From Camarhynchus parvulus (taxonomy: Eukaryota > Chordata > Aves > Passeriformes > Thraupidae): a stretch of 64,000 nt of DNA. The notes beneath the pieces are model-generated. The model made no database searches. It saw only the letters and a program-made list of their open reading frames with translations, and had not been told where the DNA came from. The DNA is taken from assembly GCF_901933205.1 (NCBI RefSeq), contig NC_044572.1:91602965-91666964 (forward strand), in the 5' to 3' direction. This document shows, in pieces, positions 24,541 to 35,730 of this stretch (the first letter of the stretch is position 1; every line of letters starts with the position of its first letter). The position numbers were made by a program, and so were the translations under genes.

Positions 24541-25010
24541 GCTGAACGTGGCTCCTCCCAAGACGAGATGAGGTGCTGCCTTGAATGTTCTCACATTCGT
24601 CCTGCTGGCATTGTACCCCCACCTAGCACAGGGCAGAGATGGGGAACACACACCAGAGGTGCCAGAGGCAGCAAAAATTCCATTATCCCCTGGCCTTGAA
24701 CACAGCTTCTTTGGAAGAAAGCAGCCCCAATTAGCAGCTCGGTGAATTTCCATGGCTGCTCGGCAGCTGCAGTTTCGGGGTGGGATTTCGGGCTGAGCCA
24801 GCTCCCCGGAGCTCGGACCCAGCTCTCCCTCGGAGGTGCTCGGGGAGGGAGTGCTCGGGAGTTTGCACAGCTGCTGCTGGCCCTGGCAAGGCCGGAGCCA
24901 GGAGCCAGCAAACCGCTCAATTAAAGGCTTGTCATTGACTCCAATGGGCTGCAAGTGAGCGCCAGAGCGAATAAAGAGTTTCAGTTCCTGGAGCAGTTCA
25001 GCTGGCACCT
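24541..25010. promoter_or_regulatory. CpG-richer patch, possible small CpG island or promoter
   Basis: Between about 24740 and 24985 CpG occurs roughly every 15-20 bases, well above the surrounding DNA, with CTCGG and GGAGC words repeated. A 178-codon minus frame (24472-25008), a 109-codon minus frame and a 60-codon plus frame all cross it. None has a domain, and GC-rich DNA has few stops. The block around 24932-24957, with ATTGACTCCAATGGGCTGCA, resembles an ancient amniote repeat I recall only vaguely. It could be a lncRNA promoter or an old repeat. Confidence 0.3.
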
Positions 25011-26390
25011 TTCACCAGGAAGGGGCCAATTTTACAGTTTTAAGTAAATAAAGTTTAAAGCAAACAAAGCTGGTTTTCACCAAAACTCTGGATTCTTTGT
25101 ATGTGGAGAAGTGGAGGCTGCAATTGCCCGAGAGTAAAACTGACAGCTCAAAGGAGCAGAAGTAGAGCTTGTGAATGAAGAAAGCCGTATGACACATTGC
25201 AACTCCCCTAAATCATGCGAGGAAGCCTCCTGCTGTAATACCTGAGCTAACTCCAAATCTGAGGAGCTTTGTAGACCTGTCAGCACAGCACTCTGCCTGG
25301 GACACGTCTTTCCCACCTGATGCAGCTGTGCTGCCTCCAGGAAACAAGCTGGTGTCGGTGCTGTGCTGGTGGGACCAGCCCTTGCTCCTTGACGCTCTGC
25401 ATCATGTCCTGGTGCATGCTTGCACACATACTTGACCCAGTTTGATGCCATACTTTGGAATTTGAATCTGTGCATAATCCATACACAGGCCCTAGACTGA
25501 CAGGAGAATTCAGCAAATAAGCATTTGAGCAGCTAAGCTGATGGCTTTTTTAAAATTTTTTTTTAACTGAAGTGAAATGGTGCAGTAATTTCACTAAATC
25601 CACCTAAATTCACCTTTTCCATTATAGTCACACCAAATACACTGCATAATTTGAAGAGCAGCATTTGGTTGCCTCTGCTATGCAAAGCAGAAAGACTGGT
25701 ACATGGATTTCTTTGGGACATTTCTCACATTCTCATGAGATTCCATCATAAGAAAGGTGCAAAAGGGAGCTATAATTAACCATTTGGAAGTCTGTGATGT
25801 TTTCACAAGGAAATAACAATTTCCTCTTCTTTAGCTTACAGTATGTTAAGTATTTAGTAAATAGTCTGGAAGGAGACTCCTTCGAAGATTTTCATTACTT
25901 AACACCTACTGTTTCAACTATTCCTAAACTGTTGTAATAGTGCAAGCTAAAGGAATTACAGATATACTGATGTCATTTTTTTTGTTCCATTCCCTTTCCC
26001 TCACCCCATGCACTCTCCTTTTGGAGAATTCCTCCAAAAACACAACACCAGTAATAATCAGAATGTTGAATTTCTGACAAATGCCATCTGCTGATTTCTT
26101 TTTTTTTTTCCTCCCCAACAGACAAGATTTTGGATAGGGCTAGTAAGTACTTTAGCTTCTTCTACTTTATGGTACCAAAATAATCACCATGGCAACTCTT
26201 TAAGGGCAGTCTTCCAAACAGATTTATTGTGAATGCAAGAACTCAACAGCACTCTCTAGCAAGAAACAAGACGACATCTATTGCAGGTTATTTTGGTACA
26301 ATGCATGAATGATGACTAATAGACACAGGCATGTCTGTCTGAACTTTTTCAGTTATCCCTAATACTTTAGCTTGCCATATTTATAGGTGG
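25011..26390. other. Unique sequence, nothing recognised
   Basis: Frames up to 132 codons without domains and no recognisable transposon. Confidence 0.55.
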
Positions 26391-26400
26391 TGGAGGATGC

Positions 26401-26425
26401 AGGGGGGGGGGAGGGAGGGAGGGAG
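26401..26425 (+). repeat. G-run followed by GGGA repeats
   Basis: A run of ten Gs (26402-26411) leads into GAGGGAGGGAGGGAG. Four or more tracts of three Gs with single-A spacers make this a potential G-quadruplex on the plus strand. It lies about 280 bp before the larger GGGAA array of the same strand bias. Confidence 0.85.
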
Positions 26426-26705
26426 AAGCCATCAGTATTAAGCTTACACAGATTATGTTGTAATTGCCTTTCCTGAGTACATTTTTTTTTTGGCCACTGA
26501 TGGCTGTAAGAGAAGAAAGCCAGAGAAACAGCACAAATACTGGGAGAAGGATGCACTACACTAGGAGGAGGCTCAAATTCTTTTGAGATAATAACTGAAG
26601 GTTTTGGCACATTGTTTTTCTCCTTCCCTTCCTTTCTTATTTCTTTTTTCTTAGCAAAACAATGAAAGTAAGGAAGATTGCAAAAACTATTTTTTGTCAC
26701 ACGGG

Positions 26706-26865
26706 GGGAAGGGAAGGGAAGGGAAGGGAAGGGAAGGGAAGGGAAGGGAAGGGAAGGGAAGGGAAGGGAAGGGAAGGGAAGGGAAGGGAAGGGAAGGGAA
26801 GGGAAGGGAAGGGAAGGGAAGGGAAGGGAAGGGAAGGGAAGGGAAGGGAAGGGAAGGGAAGGGAA
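26706..26865 (+). repeat. Uninterrupted (GGGAA)32 pentanucleotide array
   Basis: 32 consecutive perfect GGGAA units (160 bp), preceded by three more Gs, with no interruption. Each unit supplies a three-G tract with a two-base AA spacer, the textbook arrangement for G-quadruplex folding of the plus strand. The strand is pure purine, so H-DNA triplex is also possible. No reading frame of the repeat on either strand contains a stop, which explains the spurious 62-79-codon plus frames (GREGK units) and the 175-codon minus frame 26359-26886 (PSLPF units). These are not genes. The motif equals AAGGG in another register. Confidence 0.99.
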
Positions 26866-28690
26866 GATCTTCTGCAGGGTGAGCAAGACAGGGCAGGATA
26901 AATGCTAAATTATTAATCCTAAACAGTCATGGTAGTATATTCCAGGTAGGTTTTTTTTTACTCAGGTGTTGGTTGGAGTTAGCAGGTATAATCTGTACAA
27001 ACCCCAGAATTTTGAAAACCAGCCAGCATTGCTGTGTTATGTAGTTGTGTAAGAGGTTATATATGGTACTTGCTTTGCATTTGGCAAATGGTTCTCACTT
27101 AAACATTCATTTAGCACGATTACTTAAGTGAACCATATAAGGCTATTCCTTGGAGCTGCAAAATTAACTTGTTATAGTGATGCACTATGCCAAAAGCTAA
27201 TTTAGGATCTACTTAGGAATTTATAACATTTATTTACCATGCCATTTGAATAAGGCAACTTTGCTGACAACTCTTAGCTGGCCACAACTTTTATATCATG
27301 CTGTATCTCCTCTACTATTCCCGAAATTTTTCTGTAATGCACTGTTGCCCCATTCTTCTCAATGCAAAGTCAGAAGATAAGAAACTGTGTACAGAAGCAG
27401 AAACCCACAGAACCCTGTGAAAAGTGTCCTTTTCTGCATGAATGAGGGGAGGACTTCGGACTTTTGGGAGTTGTGCTTTAATTGAATTGAGCATTGAAAG
27501 AAATACAGAGGATCTTTCCCACTCTCCCTCTGATTTGAAGAGATCAGAGACACAAAGCAGGGAATGTTTGTCTCCTTTTTGTCAATTCAACCAGAGGAGA
27601 ATGTTAAAAATATTGAAGGATACCCTGCCTGCAATGTCATGCTTGGAGATAACATCCTGGGAAGGTTACTTAAATATACACATGCATTACGCAGCAGGTG
27701 CTCTTCCACAGGTGTAAGATATCCCACAGTTTTTGTTTGTGGGCTTTCCCTGCCTCAACTGCATAGCAAATTGCTTACAAAGTGAGACATGAGGTAGAGC
27801 AGACTTATTCATTCAGTGAAGCAAGTTTTGCAATCACTAAAAAACTTGCAAGGTTTCCTTGGAAGAAGGGAGTGAATAGAGGCAGGCTAAGGCATCACTG
27901 TTCCTTTCTGTTCAGCCAGTTCAAAAGCTGGCTCACTGGCTTATGTTCAGTCAAATGAGGAAAGCAAATCCAGGAAAGCTCCCTCTAGCCATGATGCTCC
28001 TTATTTGTCTCAAGAGAACCTGAGATCACAGTCTGTCCTGTTGTCTCTTTTTATATCTCATTTTCTGTGCGACCAGCCTTTGTGCAGAAAACTCCCTGTG
28101 CTGCTCTTCGGTGCTAGCTTCAGCTATCTCCTCAATCCCATCTCTTTTCCACTTTAGCACTGTAACAATTCTTAAACAACAAGAAAAATAACGAGGGGAA
28201 AAGTTAATTTGCGTCTCATTGTAGATACTAATTGCAGAATGCGTCTTCTTTCTTTTCCCCCTTTTCTCCCCTTTGCTGACGCACATGCTCTATAATAAGC
28301 TCTGTTACTTGGAGCCTGTAAGCCTCTGTAGTAAGCTGAAACTGCTACTATATTTACTCACTTTCCACATTTAGACAAAGGCTATTTTTAACCAGAGTTC
28401 TATTTGCGGGGGCTGCCAACGTCACTTAATGTTCACATGCATCTTGGGCATCATATGCTTGTTATTTTTATTTACTGTGCCTGTGCCAGGTCTGCTTTTT
28501 TTATGGGAAGAAAGAATGAGAATGCTTCTTCAGGCCAGTTCTTGAAAGCTCTTTTGTACAATAGCAGATTCACAGATAGGCACAAAAAAAAGCAACTCAG
28601 CAGTAGATTTGGCAAACCTGCTTTTTAATGGCTGGCATTTTTTACCTCTTGGTCTAGTCACAAAGCTGTGCTCTAAGTCCCACTGCATTT
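26866..28690. other. Unique sequence, nothing recognised
   Basis: Frames up to 91 codons with no domain and no recognised transposon. Confidence 0.55.
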
Positions 28691-29010
28691 GTTAAAGGTG
28701 AAGATGTTTCAAAGGTATGTTAATTATTCTCGTGTCTCCTGGAGGAGCCATGAGCTCTTATTCTGTGATTAAGGATGCCGGGGATCAGGAAATTGTTATG
28801 ATTTCATTACTGCTACCAGATAGTTAAAATAGATGATGTGTAAATAATCAGTGCTTTTCTGATCCTCCTTGTTAATAGGTGCATTCTTTGGAACTTGAAT
28901 GCAACAGATGTTATTTTCAGATAATTAGTTCAGATTTTCAGTGTAAGAGTCCCCTGAATTGCTGAAAGTATTGTGGTGCAGCCATAAATCAAGCCTGTAA
29001 ATCAGGGCCT
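28691..29010. promoter_or_regulatory. Candidate conserved non-coding element
   Basis: CpG-poor, repeat-free sequence with several homeodomain-type cores (TTAATTATT near 28718, TAAATAATCAG near 28842, ATAATTAG near 28921). There is no open frame of note. Judged only from base texture. Confidence 0.25.
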
Positions 29011-30050
29011 GTACACAGCGTTTTCTGCACGGGTTTCCCTGCATTGCTCCAGTGACCTGAACTTGACCCAAGGGAATTGCCCTTTACAGAGGTTTGGAAC
29101 ACTGAAGTGTTCAGCATGCTGACTCAGGACGCCTGATTCACTTGATATTGCCATCATCATATGCCCAGCATTTTGAGATACCCACTACCCACATGCTTTT
29201 GTAGGGGATAGGTTATTCTCTACACACAGAGTGGCATCTTTAGTCACACTAGATAATGAATTCCTAGAAAGGAGTGGAAGATAGGAGAAAATCCTTTAAC
29301 ACTTTGCTGTCACCATACTTAACTGGGAAGTTTTAGCAGGAAATTAAGTTACAGAAGAAAGCTACAATGGAACATCCCAAGGTGGATTTTGTTTAAGTTT
29401 GAAATGTTTTGGAAAGCTTACAGGTTTGGTTTGGTTTTTTTTCTAAAATCTCTCTCAGTATTTCCTACTCTCAACATTAATTCCCTTTTCAGACTGATTT
29501 CAACATGAAAGAGACTTACCAAGCCTCACATAAGTCAAGATTTCGGTGCGCTGATCATAACAGATTAAATATTTTACTTTTTCCTGTAAATAATTTTTGC
29601 AGTGCTGTTTCTTTCCCCGCTACAGTGAAAGCTTTCCTTTTCTTTAAAAAACCCCAATTACTTCTAATTTTTGGTAAAATAAAGTCTGGGTTTTAAAATC
29701 AAAACTCCTAATTTCACATCTGTGCTTCCAGAACTGGGCAGTGAAATCCTCACTAAGTCATGGACAGGTGTTCAGATGCAGTGGGAACTGCACATGCTTA
29801 ATGCTCTATGGGTTAATCCATTTACTTAGGTGACTAAACATGAATGAATCTACATACCTGCCTTCAGAGGCCTTTATTTAAAAACAGGTCAGCCTAATGA
29901 TATTACCCTATGTGGGGTTCTTTCCATGGGAAATTATTTTTCTACTGCTAGATAATGCTTTTTTTTTATGGTTTGTAGACTAAAACCTGAAACTAAATAC
30001 CAGGAAAAGGAAGGTTGTTAAAAAAATCCACAAAACACCATATAACTGTA
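29011..30050. other. Unique AT-rich sequence, nothing recognised
   Basis: No gene, RNA or transposon signature seen. Confidence 0.55.
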
Positions 30051-30127
30051 TTAAAAACTGTGTTATAAAAAGCTTTTATTAAAAGCTTTTATTTACCTTT
30101 TATTAAAAACTGTGTTATAAAAAGCTT
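30051..30127. repeat. 25-bp direct repeat, period 52
   Basis: The 25 bases beginning TTAAAAACTGTGTTATAAAA occur identically at 30051-30075 and 30103-30127. The spacer holds a second copy of the AAAAGCTTTTATT word, so smaller inverted AAGCTT pairs also occur. It reads as a recent local tandem duplication with internal palindromic AAAAGCTTTT. Confidence 0.92.
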
Positions 30128-30267
30128 GTCTTTTTCAGTCCCCTTCAGTTCCTGCTAGGCTTTAAATTTGCCCTTAGACAATAAAGTGGATTCTGGACCT
30201 AAGGGTCACCCTAGGCCGGCACATTGTGTGGTATCTGTGTGGCTGTCTTGCTGTCTCATGGTTCCTG

Positions 30268-30681
30268 CTAGTGGGGCCCAGTAGCAAGGGTAACTGCTGA
30301 TCTGGCTCCTTGAGATGAGAAATCACATTCAAATTTTTTTGTTATAGCTTCTGGCCCTTTGCTGGGTGCGTAATTGTAAACACTCTGCCCCACGTGCGGC
30401 GTCTCTGATACCCTCTGCCACATGACGGCTAAAATTGCACGAGAAAGAGCATATGTAAGCATGCTTTTGGGGGCAGAGCCCATCTTGCCTTTGTCATGCC
30501 ACCAGCATGTGATGTGCACATGGCTCACCAGTGACACATGACCAGTGGCTGTGCGTATCAGGGGCAGAGGTGAGCTCATCTGTATTTTCAAGGTAAATCC
30601 AGTGGCTATGTTGCACCGATAAGGAACGAGGACAACAAGAACATGTCTAATTAAAAGAGTCATTAGTGTTTGCTGCCACAA
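30268..30681 (-). other. Unrecognised 137-codon minus-strand frame
   Basis: An uninterrupted frame whose DNA is GC-richer than its neighbours. I recognise no family. The peptide is rich in Val, Thr, Ser and His and ends in TLATGPH. About 1 kb further along on the same strand lies another protein-like frame (31716-31991), separated by DNA full of stops. They could be remnants of one decayed element, or chance. There is no ATG context, polyadenylation signal or splice context to support a gene. Confidence 0.15.
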
Positions 30682-31715
30682 GTTACAAGTAGCAATAACT
30701 TTGCTTCAGGTGAACTGGCATAATCCTCATCTTTCTTCCAAAAAAGTACTTTCTCCAATGTTTTTACTGCCATGCCCAGGCAAGTTTTTGTAGTGTATGC
30801 AAAGACACGGTATGTTTATGCATGTATGAATGGGTGTTTTCCTGTCAGTTCTCCACAAGGGAAAGGGTGGGTGTGAAGGAGTCTGTAGAGATCAGGAAGC
30901 TTCAGTGGCATCCTCTCACTGCTCTGTGTGATACAATTTTTGTATCTCTCCCCAGCAAACAGCAGCAAACTTTGCAATTTATAGTAATACTGAACTTACT
31001 CCATGGCCACAAATGGCAGGCAGATTACTGAAAAAGAAAATAGACTCATAAGACAGCCTCAGCTGCCTGCTAACAATATATCTGATTTTCTACTATATCA
31101 AATATTTGCACTAGACTGTGTCAGGAGGACACTAATCAAAAGCAAAGAGAATCTTTTTAATCTAGAGTCACTGTGGAGGGGAGGCAACGGGTTAAGCATT
31201 ACAAGAGTTTAAGCTGACAGCCAGCCCTTGTGCTCTGCTGCTTCGCAGAGGTTTCCCTTTGATGGAAAATATTTCAGTGACAGAAGACACTGGCAGCTGA
31301 GGTAATACACTGCTGCTGCAGGAACCTTGTGCTTGCCAGGGAAAGTCAATGGGTGAGACAGTTCTGAGAACAGCAGCGGCCTGCTTCTGTCCCCTGCAAT
31401 GCACGGCTTGTGTGAGAGCACGTGCTGCAGGACTGCTGGGGTGGATTGTGCTGGCAAATGCTTCAGATCAGGGCAAATTTGGATTATCAACCTGTTGCTG
31501 CAATGAAGAGCTTTTCTGAGGCATGTCCACAAGCAGTCCCCTATGTTATTCACAATGGAGAGGAGCACCAGGACAATGCTTATGGATCATTTCAGTCAAA
31601 CTTGAGCCTTCAGAGCAGATGTTTTACTGCCTTCCCCATTGATTCTTGGGTGCATTCAAGATCTATATATATGAGTATATTGTAGCTTAATGCATGAGTT
31701 GTCAGGAGACAACAC
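30682..31715. other. Unique sequence, nothing recognised
   Basis: Overlapping plus and minus frames at 31192-31685 (up to 119 codons) have no domain. Low-complexity tracts are absent. Confidence 0.5.
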
Positions 31716-31991
31716 TCAAAACCTGTTGCACCAGTTCAATTTCATGGGACCGATCAAACTTGTCACCTTGTCAAGAACATCTTTTGTTGTAAGAAGAGCA
31801 TTTAATTTGTACTGTTTGAAATGTTCATTATGGTTTGCCAGAGCATACTGAGGTCCAAAGCCCCAAAACTGAGCCACAGATCTGACAGCTGTGCTAGCTA
31901 CCTTTTGTAAGTTGCGAGCCTGTGCTGTTCGAGCAGTGTAAGAAACATTGCTGGCAGTACAGGAACATGTACACAAACATGTACAGTTCAC
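31716..31991 (-). other. Unrecognised minus-strand frame, protein-like composition
   Basis: The frame stays open upstream of its first Met for another roughly 10 codons. It has a Cys-rich start (CTCLCTCSC) followed by a mixed amphipathic stretch (ARNLQKVASTAVRSVAQFWG) that looks less random than most translations here. No family is recognised. A decayed retrocopy or retroelement piece is possible; so is chance. Confidence 0.15.
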
Positions 31992-34076
31992 CCTTGGGGC
32001 TCTGGTATATTTAGGTACACAAAGGATTTTGGGTGGTATGGGAGAGATGTAAGGCTTTTTTTCCTCACACTAATCTCTCATTTACTAAAAAGAAATTGAC
32101 AAATTACCCTCTTTCAATCCAAAAAGAGAAGGCTACATTATTGGTAGGCAAACCAACAGACTGGAAATTTTTGGTAGAAAAGACTGCAGTCACTAAAATT
32201 ATTGGCATTTTTCAGAGCAATTGAACTAACTTTTCCTTTTCTATTGAATTCCAGTATTTAGTGGCTTTGAGGAAGCATTACAGTCCAGGAATGTGAATTC
32301 AGAAGCCATTTTACTCAGTATAATCAGTGCTTTTCAAATTCACAATATTTCTTGTGGAAAAATCTTGAGAAGAAACAAGACAGTAAACCATTTTTTTTTT
32401 TTTAAATTCAGATTATTTGACATACCCTGTTTTAGGAGTTTCAGAGATGGGTTTTAGGTAGAGATGGGCTTATTTAAAATAGATCCAGATTTCACATATA
32501 CAGAAATCAAAGCATTTTTTACCTGAGCTTATGTTCTAAAGAAAAAGACTATTTGTACTGTTTGGATTTGGACACAGTTAGGAATATACATGAATAGGCT
32601 TACAAGCAGGGTAAAGGCAGCATGAGCTGCCATGGAAGGAAGTCGTGAATCAAGGCCCTTCATTTCCAGGCATTTCCAAGCATTGCTTTTCTTCAGAGAG
32701 AGACAGAGAGAGTAAGCTGGCATTCAGCCCTTAGTCTTCATTCAAACCAAATTCCAGTTGCAATATTGCCAACTCTAACTGTTAAAAAATCAGGAGAATG
32801 AAAAAAAAAATTTGTATATTTCTGTTTGCCGTCTGGTGTTTGAGACTTAATATGGGTTGTGTTTCCAGGCTTTTCTCTGCAACCAGAAGAGATTGAAACT
32901 CTGAGGGTAAGAAGTCGCGGGAAGAATGAGATTGTCGCAAAGCATTTGACTCCAAAAGCAGTGCTTGAATTGAAATCCCAGATATTAGGAGATCCACACT
33001 ATAAAATCCCATGCGTCAGAACACATTACAGTAAACTTGTTGGAATTTTATTGAACAACAATTGTGAAAAGACACCAAGAATAATTTTGCTGTATTCCAT
33101 ACAACATACTCTCAACAAGAGTTAAAAAAAATATTTTTTAAGAATTAGAAGTTCCAAAAAAAGAGCTTTTATTCCCTGATCTGGCCTTTATAGAGACCTG
33201 TCAGTGAATATACTCCTGACACATCGGATTCTCTGTACGCCACATGTCTGTCCCCTGGAATAGGCTGTATCAAAAGAACAAGCCAGGATAAATTTGTTAT
33301 ATCCTGTGAATCCATCCAGCCCAAATCTCCTGATACATAAACAACACCAGGTCCAAACATCTTGTCACATCTGCTTTGTACACCAAACAGCTGGGTGCAC
33401 AGATGCTTTGGTCTACTGGAGCATCTTAGGCTGAGTGCATTCTTCTGTATGCTTAGTTATTTGTTTTAATTGGTTTTGATGATTTGACTTAAATCACTTC
33501 AGATCTAGCTGGAGTACTTTTGATTGTGACAGCTGCCACAGGCACATGAGAGGCAACAGTGGTCACCTAAAACTTCTGGGTGAGAGTTCACCACAAGCAG
33601 GCCCTGAGTTTAAGGACACTGACTTCAGAAGCAGAAGCATTTCTCTCTGAGCTAGAAAAGACACTTCATCACATGCAATGAGGCCCTGCCCCTCGGAGAG
33701 CAGTGGAAAATCACACTTAGAAACACACAAACAGTTTCTGGGGAAGGAACTGAAAGCTAAACAGCTAAATTACATAACTCTTTGTATACATTATGTATAG
33801 ATCAGACATATTTGTATACACACATATATACATAGATATATAGGTAGATTTTACATACATATGTATTTTTAATGACTGATAGAGCATCTTGTTGATTTCT
33901 CCCTACCCTTCCTCCCTAAACTCATTCTGTCATGCTATCGCACCACACCACACCACACCAATTTACTCTCAAAGCTGTTTGAAGGCAGAACTGGGTCTCT
34001 CTCATCCACATGGGTAAACAGCCAGAACACCAATGAGGACTGTCAGGAACAGAGAGCATTTATTCCGAAAGGGGAT
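31992..34076. other. Unique AT-rich sequence with short simple repeats
   Basis: No gene recognised. It includes a TA/CA-rich patch near 33815-33845 and a perfect CACCA pentamer run (four units) at 33941-33960. Confidence 0.55.
33941..33960. repeat. (CACCA)4 pentanucleotide run
   Basis: Four perfect tandem copies of CACCA. Confidence 0.9.
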
Positions 34077-34652
34077 ATGCCCAGTGGCTCAGTGATTCCC
34101 CATGCTACTCAATCTTTTCACGATCCATTTGAGACTGGGAAGAGCCCTCTTGCAAACAGCACCTCCCCAGGCACCTGGCATGTGTGTCAGTACTCCCTCA
34201 CTGGAAGTATTGAACCAGTCCAATGTTCCTCAACTAACAAAAGCAAAAACAATCACAGAGCTAGGTGGCCTGGCTTCTGGCCAACTTTAATTAAGTTGTA
34301 CCAAGCATCACACATTGACCTCCAAAAAAAAAATCAGTTCATATTAAAGGAAAACCTTCTGGGGAAATTAGCCACCGAATCCCCGTCAGTACCTAATCCT
34401 GGGGTCTCCCATTGCAGAACAATAACCCTTAATTGCCATTTCCACCTCAGGCTGCTCCCACAAGGCGCTGAGCCGACTCCCTCAATCCCACGTTTGCTTT
34501 CTCTACCCCTTTGGGAAGCTTCATGCTTGAGGACACACCACATGCGTCATCCATGCCATAAGCATCTACACAGAAGCAACCCAGCTGGCACAGACCTTTG
34601 CAAGTTTTCTAGCAAGCTCCATAAGCACATGAACAGTTCTTTCTTAATTTGA
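34077..34652 (+). other. Longest open frame in the window (191 codons), no recognised homology
   Basis: The peptide has a Ser/Pro/His/Thr-rich, low-complexity composition and no recognisable domain, signal peptide or membrane segment. The DNA is pyrimidine-rich with few stops. A minus-strand AATAAA lies at about 34058-34063 just before it, so a minus-sense retroelement end (LTR-like) cannot be excluded. I could not find LTR termini or a target duplication. Most likely a chance frame. Confidence 0.15.
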
Positions 34653-35440
34653 TGTGTTTATTTAAAAATCTATACAACAAAGAGGAAGGGATAGTGCTGG
34701 TTGGAAAGGAACTTTCCCTAACTGGCAGACCAGGCAAAGGGCCTTGTGTCTATTGCCAGTAAACAGGCAGGAGGGAATCCTGTCCTCCGTGTCCCCACCA
34801 GGACATTGGCTCACCTCTAGTCATTCTAGATGTACCCTGACATTTGCTAAGTCAGACTTCTCTCATGTCTCTGAGCACTGTCCACGAGGCACCAAATTAC
34901 TCACTTCTGTCTCCTGGGAACACCTCCCTGTCATCAGTCCTGTGCCATAGTGATACTGCATCACGAGTCACTTAAGATTAATTACAATTGCTCCAGGTTT
35001 ACTGAACCTTGAAGGATCAGATATCGCTCCTCCTCCTCTCCTCCTCTTGCCTTGCTGTGATAGGGAATTCACACTCAGTCCAGCACAGCTACCTGATAAT
35101 CTTTGAAGTTACCTGCTGTTATTTATAAACTTTGAGATCTCTGTAATATACCACGAAGTTTTGCTTTGACTAAATTTTTCATTAAACTTCATTTTCCTGA
35201 TTTCTGACACAAACCACGGAGAAAAAAAAAATCAGTCTTGTTTCATTCAGTGCCAGAATTTGCACAAGGGAAATGAGCACAATGTTGCCCCTTGATGTAA
35301 GTGGTGGAAAACTACCTTTGCGTTCAGCACTGTTTGCACAATTTTTTTTTAAGCATCAGTGCAACCAGTTAATTGTTGAACTCATCATGCACCAGGAGCT
35401 GTACTATGCCACCAAATTAGAAAGGCTGATAAACATTTTT
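34653..35440. other. Unique sequence, nothing recognised
   Basis: No gene or repeat signature. A short CTC-rich tract lies at about 35026-35048. Confidence 0.5.
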
Positions 35441-35730
35441 GCCTCAGGTCCATAATTTGCAACAAGAAATGTATTCCGTGAATGTACTTTCTTTTCTGCT
35501 CAAGGATTATCTCTGGGAATGTTGCTGTTTCCTGGAGATGGCTGTAATAAAAGCTAAAATTAACAAAATAGGCGTTACTATAGGCATTGCCAGTAATCTT
35601 GCAGGAAATGAAATAAAACCCCTCATGCATATTTGTGCATGTAAGATCATGGTTTGATTTCCTCCCATTGCTCAGGGTAGTTAACCTCCATCACCCAAAT
35701 AATCATGCAAATCAAACAGGAGCCTTGTGA
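35441..35730. promoter_or_regulatory. Candidate conserved non-coding element with an octamer site
   Basis: CpG-poor, repeat-free block containing a perfect POU octamer, ATGCAAAT, at 35705-35712. An ATGCATATTTGTGCAT inverted arrangement lies near 35625-35640, with several AATTAAC/TAAT cores. The 72- and 81-codon frames crossing it have no domain. Octamer plus homeodomain cores is typical of developmental enhancers. Conservation was not tested. Confidence 0.35.

Noticed and set aside
26359..26908. Frames of 62-175 codons encoding GREGK or PSLPF repeats
   Set aside because: The pentanucleotide contains no stop in any frame on either strand, so these frames are automatic and carry no evidence of coding.
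33810..33850. TA/CA-rich tract as a functional microsatellite
   Set aside because: The units are mixed and interrupted; it is ordinary AT-rich low complexity.
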